From Agrobacterium tumefaciens (GTDB lineage Bacteria; Pseudomonadota; Alphaproteobacteria; Rhizobiales; Rhizobiaceae): 64,000 nt of DNA. Position 1 is the stretch's first letter. Every line of letters begins with the position of its first letter. The notes under the pieces were generated by a model. The model saw only the letters and a program-made list of their open reading frames with translations. It was not told the DNA's origin and ran no database searches. The position numbers and the translations under genes are program-made. Below, piece after piece: positions 16,525 through 25,116 of this stretch. Where the stretch lies: contig NZ_CP115841.1 of assembly GCF_013318015.2 (NCBI RefSeq), positions 682,001-746,000 on the forward strand. Reading direction: 5' to 3'.

Positions 16525-19292
16525 GTCTTCGGCTGCCGGGTGAGGATTTTCTGATAGAACAGACCGATGCCGATCAGCACGACGCCAAGCCCGATGAAGG
16601 ACAGCGCCCGCAGCACGCCCTCAAGATTGCTCATGTCGATCAGGAATGCCTTGGCGACGGAGATCAGCACGAAGGCGGCGGATGCCAGACGCAGGCTGCG
16701 GGCATTGAAGCGCGAACCGACGATGAGCAGCAATACGCCGATCAACAGCCAGACCACCGAGTAGCTGTAGGTCTCGCCCTGCAGGAAGCCTTTCCAGTTG
16801 GCAATGTTTTCACCCTGCCAGAAACGGCGGACCGAAAGCGTGGCCCAGGCAAAGCCGAGTGCGGCACCCGCCACGGCCAGCAGGCTGACATAGGCTGCAG
16901 GCCGCTTGCCGCGTGCGTAATAGGCAAGGCCGCCATAGGCAAGCGCCGGCAGCAGGTAACCGATCAGCAGCAGGTTGAGGAACGGGATGCGGCCGGTATT
17001 TTCGCCGGTGAAATAGGGGTTCAGCGTGAAGAAATGCATCACCAGCACGTTGATGACGGCGATAACGCCTGCAATCATCGAGCCGTAACGGAAGACGGGG
17101 CTGGGGCTCTTCAAATCGAGCGTCATCAGTACGCCTGAAAAACCGATGGTCAGCAGCGTATAGATCGACTGTTCGCCAAGCGTCGGCACGCTTTCGTCCA
17201 GTGTGCCGCCATTCATCGCATGGCGGATGAGGATTGCGACCGCCAGCAGGCCCATCAGGCTGGCGATGGCCTGCAGGAAGTTCTTTGCCCGGAAGCCCGG
17301 CCAGTCGCGCAGCATCCAGGCGGAGACGATGGCGAGCAGCGCCGGAATGCCGTAACCCGGCAGAAGCGCGTTGAAGACCGGCGTGAGCCCAAGATTTTGC
17401 GGCCCGACGATGGTCGGCTCCCAGGCGATGCGGCCAAGAACGGCAACACTTGCCACCGCCATGACCCAGGGCAGCACATCCCAGTTGCGCTGTCGGGTTG
17501 CCAGCACATAACCGAAACCGATGACGGAAAGCAGTATGGTTGTCGTAAGCCCCTCAGTCAGCGTGTGCAGGCTTAGCGCGAATGCGGCAAAGGAGCCGAG
17601 CACGAGGATGTTGAGCGGCTTGCGATAGGCCTCGTTGTTTTGTCGGTGCAGCCATTCGGCAGCCGCGATCAGCAGGAAACCGAGGCCGAGGCCATAGGCT
17701 GCATGCAGCCAGTCACGACCGAGATTTCCATATTCGACGAAGCTCGCGGTTCCGAGCCAGACCGGAAAGAGAGCTGCAATCCCCGCCCAGAGCTGGGCGA
17801 AATCCGGATCGTCCGCGCCCTTGCGTTTGAGGAAGGAAAAACCGCAGAGCAAAAGAACGGCGCCAAGACCAAGCGCCATGGCGATTTCAGCCATGTAGCC
17901 GGTTCGAACCGGCGGCAGCGCAATCGAGGTATCGTTGATGATGCCGATAAAATCGAGCCCGGAGCGAGACATCATCGAGACCGCAGCCTGCGCGCCAAGT
18001 GCTGCGATAATGGCGGGCCAGACCGCGTTGCGGCGGGAAGCACCAAGGGCAGCCAGCCCTGCGATGAGCGCTGAGACAATCACGGCCGGATGAAGGTCGA
18101 TGCCGGCGCCGATGACGAGAAAGCTGAATGCCGGCAGGATCACGGCCATTGAGACGGTGAGATTGATGGCAAGCGACGGGCGCAGCAAAAGCCGCATGGC
18201 GCGAACGGCGCGCCGCCCGGAAGTTACGGTTTCTCCCGTTTCGGCAGGTGCTGTGTCGAAATAGCGTCCGGGCCAGAGGAAGATCGTACCCGCAAGCATG
18301 ACGAGCAGCGCAAGGACCGGAGGTGCGGCACTGATCGTGTCGGCGATGGCGATATAGCCGAGCGCCCAGAGGCCGAGACCGGCATTGGCAAGCGAGGGAG
18401 CTACGGTCCAGCGCTGCCTGCGCGCGGCAGCAGCTGTCGCGAGCCAGGAGATCGTCAGGAAGATGAACAGCGCCCAGACATCAGGCGTTTCGGTGGCGAT
18501 CAGCGCAGGCGTCAGCATAGAGCCCAAAAGGCCAAGACCGGCGAGCGCCTGCCCGTGCAGAAGTGAAAGGCCAATAGTGGCGAAGGCGACAAGCCCGAGC
18601 AGGATGAAAGCGGTGGTGGGGCTTATGTAGTCGTAAATGCCGTAGGCGGCATAGATAACGCCGAACAGCGTCAATGCGCCGGCGGCCGTCAGCACGCCCG
18701 GTATCATGGCGTTGGAATAGGTCGTAGCGATGCCCGGCACGGCCTTGCGGCGGATTGCTTCGCCGGCAAGACCGAGAACGAGGCCGAAAATGGCGGCGAG
18801 CGAAAGCCGCACGGCCGGGCTCAGGAGCCCAGACTCGATCGAATATTTGATGAGGAAAATGCCTCCGAGCGCCAGCGCCAGCCCACCTGCCCACACTGCC
18901 CAGCGTGCGCCCAGCAGACTTTCGAAGCTTTCCTTCGGGGCTGACGCGGATGCGGCCTCAGTGGAACGCGCACTTGTCTCTTCCGCGCTGGCAAGGTTCT
19001 CCGCTGGCGCCATGGCCGCGGCCACTTCGGTTTCGGACGGATATTCCGTTTCGACGAACTCGTCTTCCGGCAAAGCCCGATCTTCTTCTTCCGCCCTGAA
19101 ATCCGGGTTTTCCGCGGCTGCATCCGCCTCCGCCTGTGCGGCAAGAGGAGAGGCCGCCCCGGTGGCCATCAGCCGCTTCAGGCCGTGAACCTCACGCTCC
19201 AGCGACTTGATGCGGCTTGAATTGCGGATGCTTGCGACCAGCGTATAGACGAAGGCTGCGATGACGGCGAGGATGAGAAACGGGATTTCCAA
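16521..19292 (-). CDS. Large DUF2339 polytopic membrane protein
   Basis: A 923-residue protein with an N-terminal membrane anchor (residues 1-18), a coiled-coil-like and acidic low-complexity segment (about 20-115, rich in Ala and Glu), then some two dozen predicted hydrophobic helices to the C-terminus. This is the architecture of DUF2339 proteins. Function is unknown. It is the first gene of the DUF2339-HD-MOSC operon. Confidence 0.88.
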   Translation of the reverse strand: MEIPFLILAVIAAFVYTLVASIRNSSRIKSLEREVHGLKRLMATGAASPLAAQAEADAAAENPDFRAEEEDRALPEDEFVETEYPSETEVAAAMAPAENLASAEETSARSTEAASASAPKESFESLLGARWAVWAGGLALALGGIFLIKYSIESGLLSPAVRLSLAAIFGLVLGLAGEAIRRKAVPGIATTYSNAMIPGVLTAAGALTLFGVIYAAYGIYDYISPTTAFILLGLVAFATIGLSLLHGQALAGLGLLGSMLTPALIATETPDVWALFIFLTISWLATAAAARRQRWTVAPSLANAGLGLWALGYIAIADTISAAPPVLALLVMLAGTIFLWPGRYFDTAPAETGETVTSGRRAVRAMRLLLRPSLAINLTVSMAVILPAFSFLVIGAGIDLHPAVIVSALIAGLAALGASRRNAVWPAIIAALGAQAAVSMMSRSGLDFIGIINDTSIALPPVRTGYMAEIAMALGLGAVLLLCGFSFLKRKGADDPDFAQLWAGIAALFPVWLGTASFVEYGNLGRDWLHAAYGLGLGFLLIAAAEWLHRQNNEAYRKPLNILVLGSFAAFALSLHTLTEGLTTTILLSVIGFGYVLATRQRNWDVLPWVMAVASVAVLGRIAWEPTIVGPQNLGLTPVFNALLPGYGIPALLAIVSAWMLRDWPGFRAKNFLQAIASLMGLLAVAILIRHAMNGGTLDESVPTLGEQSIYTLLTIGFSGVLMTLDLKSPSPVFRYGSMIAGVIAVINVLVMHFFTLNPYFTGENTGRIPFLNLLLIGYLLPALAYGGLAYYARGKRPAAYVSLLAVAGAALGFAWATLSVRRFWQGENIANWKGFLQGETYSYSVVWLLIGVLLLIVGSRFNARSLRLASAAFVLISVAKAFLIDMSNLEGVLRALSFIGLGVVLIGIGLFYQKILTRQPKT

Positions 19293-19383
19293 ACAGACTC
19301 TCCAATTACTAAGCTGTTTTTAAAGCCGTTTTGGCGAATTTATGCAAGGCTTGGTTGAGAGATGCGGGAGGTTGCCGTTTGTT

Positions 19384-19430
19384 TCTTCTCCCCGCCAGGG
19401 AGACGGTGGCCCGAAGGGTCGGATGAGGGG
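19384..19430. repeat. Rhizobial dispersed repeat fragment
   Basis: The stretch beginning TTCTCCCCGCCAGGGAGA and running through GGTGGCCCGAAGGGTCGGAT to GAGGGG matches a dispersed motif seen in many Rhizobiales intergenic regions. It sits in the 241-base gap between the convergently placed DUF2339 promoter and the end of the fusion gene. Related CTTCTCCCC palindrome at 24149-24173. Confidence 0.5.
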
Positions 19431-19533
19431 AAAACGTTGCCCAATCTCACGGCCTTTGCCCCTTATACCGCTGCCGTGGCTTTCTGGCCGGCGGGGTAGA
19501 CTAAACCACGAGGCAACGCAGTATCGTCAGATG

Positions 19534-21087
19534 TCACGTCACAAGCCAGTGCCGTGCCGCTTCGATATCGGCAAACCCAAGATCGTGACCGTCATCGATC
19601 ATTTGCACTTCTGCCCGCGCGCCGCCGGCCACAAGCCTGCCTTGCACATCTGCCGCTCTGTCGCGATATTTGTCGCGTTCTCCGGCTACGAGCAGGAAGT
19701 TGCGTCCGGTAAGATCACTTTCCGGCCATCTATCGAGAATCGGCAACGGGCGATAAAGCAGCGCATCCCCGGCAAGCTCCGGGTAGAGTGCCGCAAAGGC
19801 CGCATAGAAATTTGCGCCGTTGGAATGGCCGATGAAGCGCAGCTTAGAGCGATCCAGACCATAGGACCGAATGGCGCCGTCAATGAAGGCGGCAAAGGCT
19901 TCCGCTTCCGAGACGATATCCTTCTGGTCGAAGCTGAAATCGGGCAGACGCCGGAACCAGCGGGCGATGTCTTCCTCCGTGCTGCGGCCACGGACGCCGA
20001 GAAGCGTGGCGCCCGGAGCAGCCCGGTGCGCCAGCGGCATCAGGCTGGTTTCACTGCCGCCGGAACCGTGCAGCAGGATGATGGTGCTGCCATCGGGCTT
20101 TTCGGGCGTATAGAAGCGGTGCACGAAGGGCAGGTCGCGATAGACGATACGTTCTTCGCCCGGCATCGAAAATTGCGGCAGCGCAACGCGCACATCCGCT
20201 TCGTCCTTCATGAAGAGTGGCGGGATGAACAAATTTTCGCCTAGTGCCTCCAGCGGTTCGTCCACGGTCATGCCGGGAGCGTCGGTCGCCATTTCAATCA
20301 GCACGCCGCCCGGTTCGCGGACATAAAGCGAGTGGAAATATTTTCGGTCGTGGGCATTCGTCGTGCTGGAGTTCAGCGATTTCAACTCGGCCAGAACCGC
20401 GTTCAACTCCTCCAGATCCTTCGCGCGGAAAGCGATGTGGTCAACAGTGCCGGTGCCCGGGGCGCTGGACCAGAAGCCGGTCGCGTCGCGCACGTCGATG
20501 ATGTCGCCGCTTTGCGATACGAGCCGGCGGATCGCGCCCGTCTGGCTTTCCTGCCGGTAGCCGAAATATCTTGTGAGGAACGCCACGGTTTCTTCCGGCA
20601 CCTCGCTTAGCATCGTTGCGCCATAAATCCGGCGAATGGCGTCTTCTGCGGGGATGTCGTTTGTCACATGCGGCGTGGCATCGGCGAAGGCGTTCGTGCC
20701 GACCAGCTTGACGATCAGGCCGTCAGGGTCTTTCAACCGGATGACAGGGGTTCCGAATTCGTCGGATGGGCCCTCCGCGCGGATGCCGAATTTCAGCGCG
20801 CGCGTCAGCCAGAAACCAATGCTGGCAGGGTCGATCGCCAGTGAAACTTCCAGCGTCTGGCCATAACCCACGCGGCCCTGCCCACCGTCTTCCCAGACGA
20901 GGAAGGTCAAAAGCGAGCCGGGCGAGGCGTTTCCGTCGCCGTAAAGCAGGTGAAGCTGCATGGCATCTTCAAAACCGGCAGTGCGTTTGACAAGCCTTAA
21001 GCCCAGAAAGCCGGCGTAAAAATCGACATTCGCCTGCACCTTCCGGGTGATCATCGTGATGTGGTGTATGCCCAGTGCAGAATTCAT
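19534..21087 (-). CDS. Ring-cleaving dioxygenase (MhqO-like) fused to an alpha/beta hydrolase (MhqD-like)
   Basis: A 517-residue two-domain protein. Residues 1-290 form two VOC (extradiol dioxygenase) modules, with likely metal ligands His8 or His9, His217 (GTVDHIAF) and Glu265 (VLIEMATD). Residues 310-517 form an alpha/beta hydrolase with the oxyanion segment LLHGSGG, nucleophile Ser422 (GHSNGA), Asp472 (GERDKYR) and His501 (DDGHDLG). In Bacillus, MhqO (hydroquinone dioxygenase) and MhqD (hydrolase) are separate proteins, so the fusion suggests coupled detoxification of quinones or similar aromatics. I chose the ATG at 21087, with GGGGAC upstream; the frame extends upstream to 21357 without similarity. 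Confidence 0.88.
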   Translation of the reverse strand: MNSALGIHHITMITRKVQANVDFYAGFLGLRLVKRTAGFEDAMQLHLLYGDGNASPGSLLTFLVWEDGGQGRVGYGQTLEVSLAIDPASIGFWLTRALKFGIRAEGPSDEFGTPVIRLKDPDGLIVKLVGTNAFADATPHVTNDIPAEDAIRRIYGATMLSEVPEETVAFLTRYFGYRQESQTGAIRRLVSQSGDIIDVRDATGFWSSAPGTGTVDHIAFRAKDLEELNAVLAELKSLNSSTTNAHDRKYFHSLYVREPGGVLIEMATDAPGMTVDEPLEALGENLFIPPLFMKDEADVRVALPQFSMPGEERIVYRDLPFVHRFYTPEKPDGSTIILLHGSGGSETSLMPLAHRAAPGATLLGVRGRSTEEDIARWFRRLPDFSFDQKDIVSEAEAFAAFIDGAIRSYGLDRSKLRFIGHSNGANFYAAFAALYPELAGDALLYRPLPILDRWPESDLTGRNFLLVAGERDKYRDRAADVQGRLVAGGARAEVQMIDDGHDLGFADIEAARHWLVT

Positions 21088-21277
21088 CTTGCCGTCCCCG
21101 CCGTTTTGCCTGCTGTTTGTGGCCCTATTTGTCCCACGCTGCGCCTGATCCGCAACCCCGGCAAGTGAGAACGCTGTGTTCGCTGCGTGAACGATATTGC
21201 TGTCGCTTCGTTGCATGCGGGATGGGCAAAAATCGGGCTTTTTGCCTGCCGGTTGACCAAGAATGCCTTTAAAATAA

Positions 21278-21306
21278 GCATACAAAATAACGGCTATTTT
21301 GTATGC
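21278..21306. promoter_or_regulatory. Perfect inverted repeat, candidate operator in divergent promoter
   Basis: Arms GCATACAAAATA and TATTTTGTATGC (12 bp, perfect) surround 5 bases. The repeat lies between the divergent dioxygenase-hydrolase gene and the ABC transporter operon. The TTGTATGC core resembles sites of GntR-family regulators. No regulator gene is adjacent. A rho-independent terminator is unlikely because no gene ends here. Confidence 0.6.
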
Positions 21307-21379
21307 AATTTTATCTTGCCTTGATGGCTGGAATTGGGTCTTATGCAACCAATCCAACCATAACCATCAGGGGGAACAG

Positions 21380-22423
21380 ATGATATTAACGCGTAGGTTG
21401 TTGTCGAGAGCTCTGGCCATTGCTGCAGTCGGTGCCGCTGCCGGGCTGTCGCTGCCGGTAACGAGCGCCCATGCCGAAACGCCGGTAAAATTCACGCTCG
21501 ACTGGAAATTCGAGGGACCTGCAGCAGGTTTCCTGCTGGCGTTGGACAAGGGATACTTCAAGGCCGAAGGCCTCGACGTGACGATCGACAGCGGCAACGG
21601 CTCGGTGGAGGCCATTCCGCGCGTGGCAACCGGCGCTTACCAGATGGGTTTCGGCGACATCAATTCGGTGATCAAGTTCCTCGATGAGGATCCGAGCCAG
21701 AAGGTCAAGGCCGTTTACATGGTCTATGAACGCCCGACATTTGCCGTCGTCGGGCGCAAGTCGCTTGGTGTCACTGGCGACCCGAAGTCGCTGGAAGGCA
21801 AGAAACTCGGCGCACCGCCGCCGGATGGCGCTTTTGCGCAATGGCCAGCCTTCAAGCAGGTCGCGGGGCTGGACGACAGCAAAATCAAGATCGAATCGAT
21901 CGGCTTTCCGGTGCGTGAGCCGATGCTCGCCAAGGGTGATGTCGACGGCGTCTTCGGTTTTGCCTTTTCGGTGATCCTCAACCTGAAAAAACAGGGCATT
22001 GCCGATGACGATATCTCGACCATCCTGATGGCCGAGCATGGTTTGAATCTTTATGGCAATGCTGTGCTGGTAAACACTGATTTTGCTGAGAAAAACCCTG
22101 ATGCCGTCAAGGGTTTCCTCAAGGCGCTGGCCAAGGGCTTCGCCGATTCCGTCAAGACCCCTGAAGAGGGCGTGGCGGCCGTGCTCAAGCGTAACGAGAC
22201 GCTCGACAGCGCGATTGAGCTGGAACGCCTCAACATGGCCAACAGCATGAACATCAAGACGCCCTATGTGGTGGAAAATGGCATGGGCGGCGTCGATCCG
22301 GCCCGGCTTGCTGCCTCCCTCGAGACCCTGAAAGTTTCCATGGGTCTGAAAGGTAACGTCAAGGCAGAGCAGGTCTTCGACGCGGCTTACCTGCCGCCCA
22401 AGGAAGAGCGCATGCTTCCCTGA
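21380..22423 (+). CDS. ABC transporter substrate-binding protein, NMT1/THI5-like
   Basis: A 347-residue periplasmic binding protein with an N-terminal signal peptide (RRLLSRALAIAAVGAAAG, cleavage near AHA-ET). The mature part begins with the NMT1/THI5-like pattern VKFTLDWKFEGPAAGFLLALDKGYFKAEGLDV. Family ligands include pyrimidine precursors of thiamine, riboflavin, aromatic acids, sulfonates and nitrate; the ligand cannot be assigned. No TPP-riboswitch motif is seen upstream. The ATG at 21380 follows AGGGGGAAC. It heads an operon with an ATPase and a permease and is followed by an intercistronic hairpin. Confidence 0.92.
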   Translation: MILTRRLLSRALAIAAVGAAAGLSLPVTSAHAETPVKFTLDWKFEGPAAGFLLALDKGYFKAEGLDVTIDSGNGSVEAIPRVATGAYQMGFGDINSVIKFLDEDPSQKVKAVYMVYERPTFAVVGRKSLGVTGDPKSLEGKKLGAPPPDGAFAQWPAFKQVAGLDDSKIKIESIGFPVREPMLAKGDVDGVFGFAFSVILNLKKQGIADDDISTILMAEHGLNLYGNAVLVNTDFAEKNPDAVKGFLKALAKGFADSVKTPEEGVAAVLKRNETLDSAIELERLNMANSMNIKTPYVVENGMGGVDPARLAASLETLKVSMGLKGNVKAEQVFDAAYLPPKEERMLP

Positions 22424-22437
22424 TTGATGTCACGGCG

Positions 22438-22468
22438 ACCGCCCGGATCGCTTGCCGGTCCGGGCGGT
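22438..22468 (+). terminator. Intercistronic hairpin between binding-protein and ATPase genes
   Basis: A 10-bp stem ACCGCCCGGA/TCCGGGCGGT followed by TTGCAATTTTT. It may act as a partial terminator or 3' stabiliser giving more binding protein than transporter subunits, a common arrangement in ABC uptake operons. Confidence 0.65.
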
Positions 22469-22511
22469 TTGCAATTTTTAAATAGCATGGGGGGCTGAAA
22501 AGGGGACTGCG

Positions 22512-23300
22512 ATGTCACATCTCGTGGAAATAGACAATGTCGACATGCGTTACGGCGGGGCGGCCGGAACGCTGGCTGTATCCGGCCTCAACCTGACGGT
22601 CGACAAGGGGGAATTCGCTGCTGTCGTCGGCCCGTCGGGCTGCGGCAAGTCGACCCTGATGAAGCTGGTAACGGGGCTGCACATTCCGCAAAAGGGCAAT
22701 GTCATCGTTGCCGGGCGGCAGGTCACGGAACCGGTTTCCATTGTCGGCATGGCGTTTCAGAACCCGACGATGCTGCCCTGGCGCACTACGCTCGAAAATA
22801 TCCTGCTGCCGCTAGAGATCGTTGAGAAACACCGCCGGCGTCTGCGCGCGCATAAGGCCGAATATGTCGCCAAAGCCGAACGCCTGCTGGAAATCGTCGG
22901 CCTCAAAGGCTTCGGCTCGAAATTCCCCTGGCAGCTTTCCGGCGGCATGCAGCAGCGCGCCAATCTCTGCCGCGCATTGATCCACGAGCCGGACCTTCTC
23001 ATGCTGGATGAGCCCTTCGGCGCGCTCGACGCCTTTACCCGTGAGGAACTGTGGTGCGTCATTCGTGATCTGCATACGGCGCAGCGGGTTACCATCATTC
23101 TGGTGACGCATGACCTGCGCGAAGCGACCTTTCTCGCCGACAAGATTTTCGTGATGAGTGCAAGGCCGGGCCGCGTTCTGGCGGAACACCGCGTGCCTTT
23201 TGCGCGACCGCGCCAGCTGGATATCATGTATGACAAGGGTTTCAACGACATGGTGCAGGAACTGCATGGCGAGATAGCGCAGGCGAGGGTGGCGGCATGA
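22512..23300 (+). CDS. ABC transporter ATP-binding protein
   Basis: A 262-residue ATPase of the nitrate/sulfonate/taurine-type uptake family. Walker A is GPSGCGKS (40-47), the Q loop follows in MAFQNPTMLPWR, the signature is LSGGMQQR and Walker B is LLMLDEPFGALD. The stop codon overlaps the permease ATG (ATGA). It energises import with the preceding binding protein and the following permease. Confidence 0.94.
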   Translation: MSHLVEIDNVDMRYGGAAGTLAVSGLNLTVDKGEFAAVVGPSGCGKSTLMKLVTGLHIPQKGNVIVAGRQVTEPVSIVGMAFQNPTMLPWRTTLENILLPLEIVEKHRRRLRAHKAEYVAKAERLLEIVGLKGFGSKFPWQLSGGMQQRANLCRALIHEPDLLMLDEPFGALDAFTREELWCVIRDLHTAQRVTIILVTHDLREATFLADKIFVMSARPGRVLAEHRVPFARPRQLDIMYDKGFNDMVQELHGEIAQARVAA

Positions 23301-24115
23301 GTGCGTTTGTGGAAAGCAGCATGGCAACCGCGCCGTCGAAACCGCTGATCGCCCGGGTCAACTGGGTGAAGGCCGCCCCCTGGCTCTATACGCTGGCGCT
23401 GTTTGCAATGTGGGAATTGCTGGTCTATGCGCTGAAAATGCCGCCAACCATTCTGCCGTCGCCCGTGCGTGTGGGGCAGGCCATCGTGCAATATTGGTCG
23501 CCGATCTGGAAGAACTCACTGCAGACGCTCTATACCACCACGCTCGGTTTTGCGATTGCCGTCGCGGCGGGTCTCGCCATCGGCCTCTTTATCGGCTGGT
23601 CTAAAACCATCTATGCCGGGCTTTATCCGCTGATGATCGGTTTTAATGCCATCCCCAAAGTGGCGCTGGTGCCGATCCTCGTCATCTGGTTCGGCATCGG
23701 CACTGTTCCTGCGGTTCTGACTGCGTTCCTGATTTCCTTCTTCCCCATCGTCGTCAACGTCGCGACCGGTCTGGCCACCATCGAGCCGGAAACGGAGGAC
23801 GTGCTGCGCGCACTTGGCGCCAGGAAGATGGATATCATGCTGAAGGTCGGCATTCCGCGCTCCATGCCTTACTTCTTCGGCTCGCTGAAAATCGCCATCA
23901 CGCTCGCCTTCGTCGGCTCGGTCGTATCGGAAACCGTCGCCTCCAATTATGGCCTCGGTAATATGATGAGTTCGGCGCAAAGCCAATTCAACGTCCCACT
24001 GGTCTTTGCCGGTCTGTTGATGCTCGCCGTGGAAGGTATCGTCATGTATGCGATCATGGCCTGGCTCGAAAAGCGCATGACAGGTTGGGCGCATCGCTCG
24101 ACCATGGGGCAGTGA
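23297..24115 (+). CDS. ABC transporter permease
   Basis: A 272-residue permease with about six membrane helices of the SsuC/TauC/NrtB type. The cytoplasmic coupling segment is visible in EPETEDVLRALGARKMDIMLKVGIPRSMPYF (EAA-like loop, about residues 160-195). It is translationally coupled to the ATPase gene. Confidence 0.93.
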   Translation: MSAFVESSMATAPSKPLIARVNWVKAAPWLYTLALFAMWELLVYALKMPPTILPSPVRVGQAIVQYWSPIWKNSLQTLYTTTLGFAIAVAAGLAIGLFIGWSKTIYAGLYPLMIGFNAIPKVALVPILVIWFGIGTVPAVLTAFLISFFPIVVNVATGLATIEPETEDVLRALGARKMDIMLKVGIPRSMPYFFGSLKIAITLAFVGSVVSETVASNYGLGNMMSSAQSQFNVPLVFAGLLMLAVEGIVMYAIMAWLEKRMTGWAHRSTMGQ

Positions 24116-24148
24116 GCGGGGAAAGAGCCGTATCAACTCGCATTGGTT

Positions 24149-24173
24149 GCCTTCTCCCCACTGGGGGGAAGGC
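24149..24173. repeat. CTTCTCCCC palindrome after the ABC operon
   Basis: GCCTTCTCCCC pairs with GGGGGAAGGC around a 3-4 base loop. It belongs to a dispersed rhizobial motif (compare 19384-19430) and may also serve as a 3' end between the converging permease and zinT genes. Confidence 0.5.
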
Positions 24174-24232
24174 GAAATCGTGACAATTCAAGGTTTGACC
24201 ACAGGCTGCGGAAAACCAGGAAGAGTGCGGTC

Positions 24233-24916
24233 TTAATGCGCCGCCATTTCCTCGACGATCTCAGGGCCATCCATCTGGAACGGATAATAGGTTGGCCAAT
24301 TGGTCACCTCGTCCAGAAGCGCCTTGCGGTCATTGCCCCAGTAGAGGTGGTAATGGCCGGCTTTTTTAGGCGCGATGGTGTGATCGCTGAACTGAATGAA
24401 TTGCGGTGCATCCGCATCGCCGCCGGTCTTTTTGAAGATGTACCGCACGCCGCGATTACCCTTCTTGTAGGTCAGGATTTCCTGGCCGTCGCTGACATAA
24501 GTGCCTTGCGTTGGTTTGCCTTCCTTATAAAACGCCACGTTGTCGCCCTTGATGGTGATGCGATTGACATCCGTTTTGTAGCCAATTTCGTAATAGGCAC
24601 GATATTCGGCTGCTGTCTTGTCGCCGTGGGCTGCCTTCTCCGCCATGATCCCATCGAGAGAACCGTTCAGCAGATAGGGATAGACTGACTGCCAGTCACC
24701 TTCCCAGTCTGAAAGCATGCGTGGCTTCACCTGCGCATCCTCGAAGTAACCCTTGTAGATCTGTTTCTCGGCTTCGGTCTGGCCATGGCTGTGGTCGTGG
24801 CTGTGACTATGCGCGGTGGACGTCTTGTCTTTTCCGGCCGCCAGTGCCGGGGCTGTCATCAGCAGCATGGAACCGATTGCAAGCGCGCCGGTGACGCGGG
24901 TGATGGTTTTTTGCAT
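24233..24916 (-). CDS. zinT: Periplasmic zinc-binding protein ZinT
   Basis: A 227-residue ZinT/YodA-type metal-binding lipocalin-like protein. A signal peptide (about residues 1-26, ending APALAAG) is followed by a histidine-rich stretch (HSHSHDHSHG). The conserved domain begins at QIYKGYFEDAQVKPRMLSDW and includes the C-terminal HYHLYWG. ZinT passes zinc to ZnuA under zinc limitation. The upstream Zur-like box at 24954-24971 supports zinc-regulated expression. Confidence 0.94.
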   Translation of the reverse strand: MQKTITRVTGALAIGSMLLMTAPALAAGKDKTSTAHSHSHDHSHGQTEAEKQIYKGYFEDAQVKPRMLSDWEGDWQSVYPYLLNGSLDGIMAEKAAHGDKTAAEYRAYYEIGYKTDVNRITIKGDNVAFYKEGKPTQGTYVSDGQEILTYKKGNRGVRYIFKKTGGDADAPQFIQFSDHTIAPKKAGHYHLYWGNDRKALLDEVTNWPTYYPFQMDGPEIVEEMAAH

Positions 24917-24953
24917 TCTTCTGGCCCTTATGTGGTTATAAATCGAAGGGTAA

Positions 24954-24971
24954 GTTATGTAATAACATTAC
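24954..24971. promoter_or_regulatory. Candidate Zur box upstream of zinT
   Basis: GTTATGTAATAACATTAC, about 38 bases before the zinT start, read on the other strand gives GTAATGTTATTACATAAC. This is a close match to the palindromic GTAATGTTATAACATTAC-type Zur sites of alphaproteobacteria. Confidence 0.75.
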
Positions 24972-25042
24972 GCATAGGTCGTATAAACACGTCCTTCGCC
25001 AGACGCAAGAGCGCCTGCCGCCACCCTTGCGGGAAAAATGGT

Positions 25043-25067
25043 GAAAGCCGGCTCAGGGCCGGCTTTC
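25043..25067 (-). terminator. Rho-independent terminator after mscS
   Basis: A GAAAGCCGGC/GCCGGCTTTC stem with a short loop, followed on the minus strand by ACCATTTTTC. It lies 50 bases past the mscS stop. Confidence 0.75.
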
Positions 25068-25116
25068 ATATGGGAAAAAGTCGTATGGAGAAGGGAGCGG
25101 CTGGGACGCTCTCAAT

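Noticed and set aside
21088..21379. TPP riboswitch upstream of the NMT1/THI5-like operon
   Set aside because: I looked for the THI-box core (CTGAGA and the ACC...TGATCTGGATAATGCC region) and did not find it. Thiamine-precursor transport is therefore not assumed.
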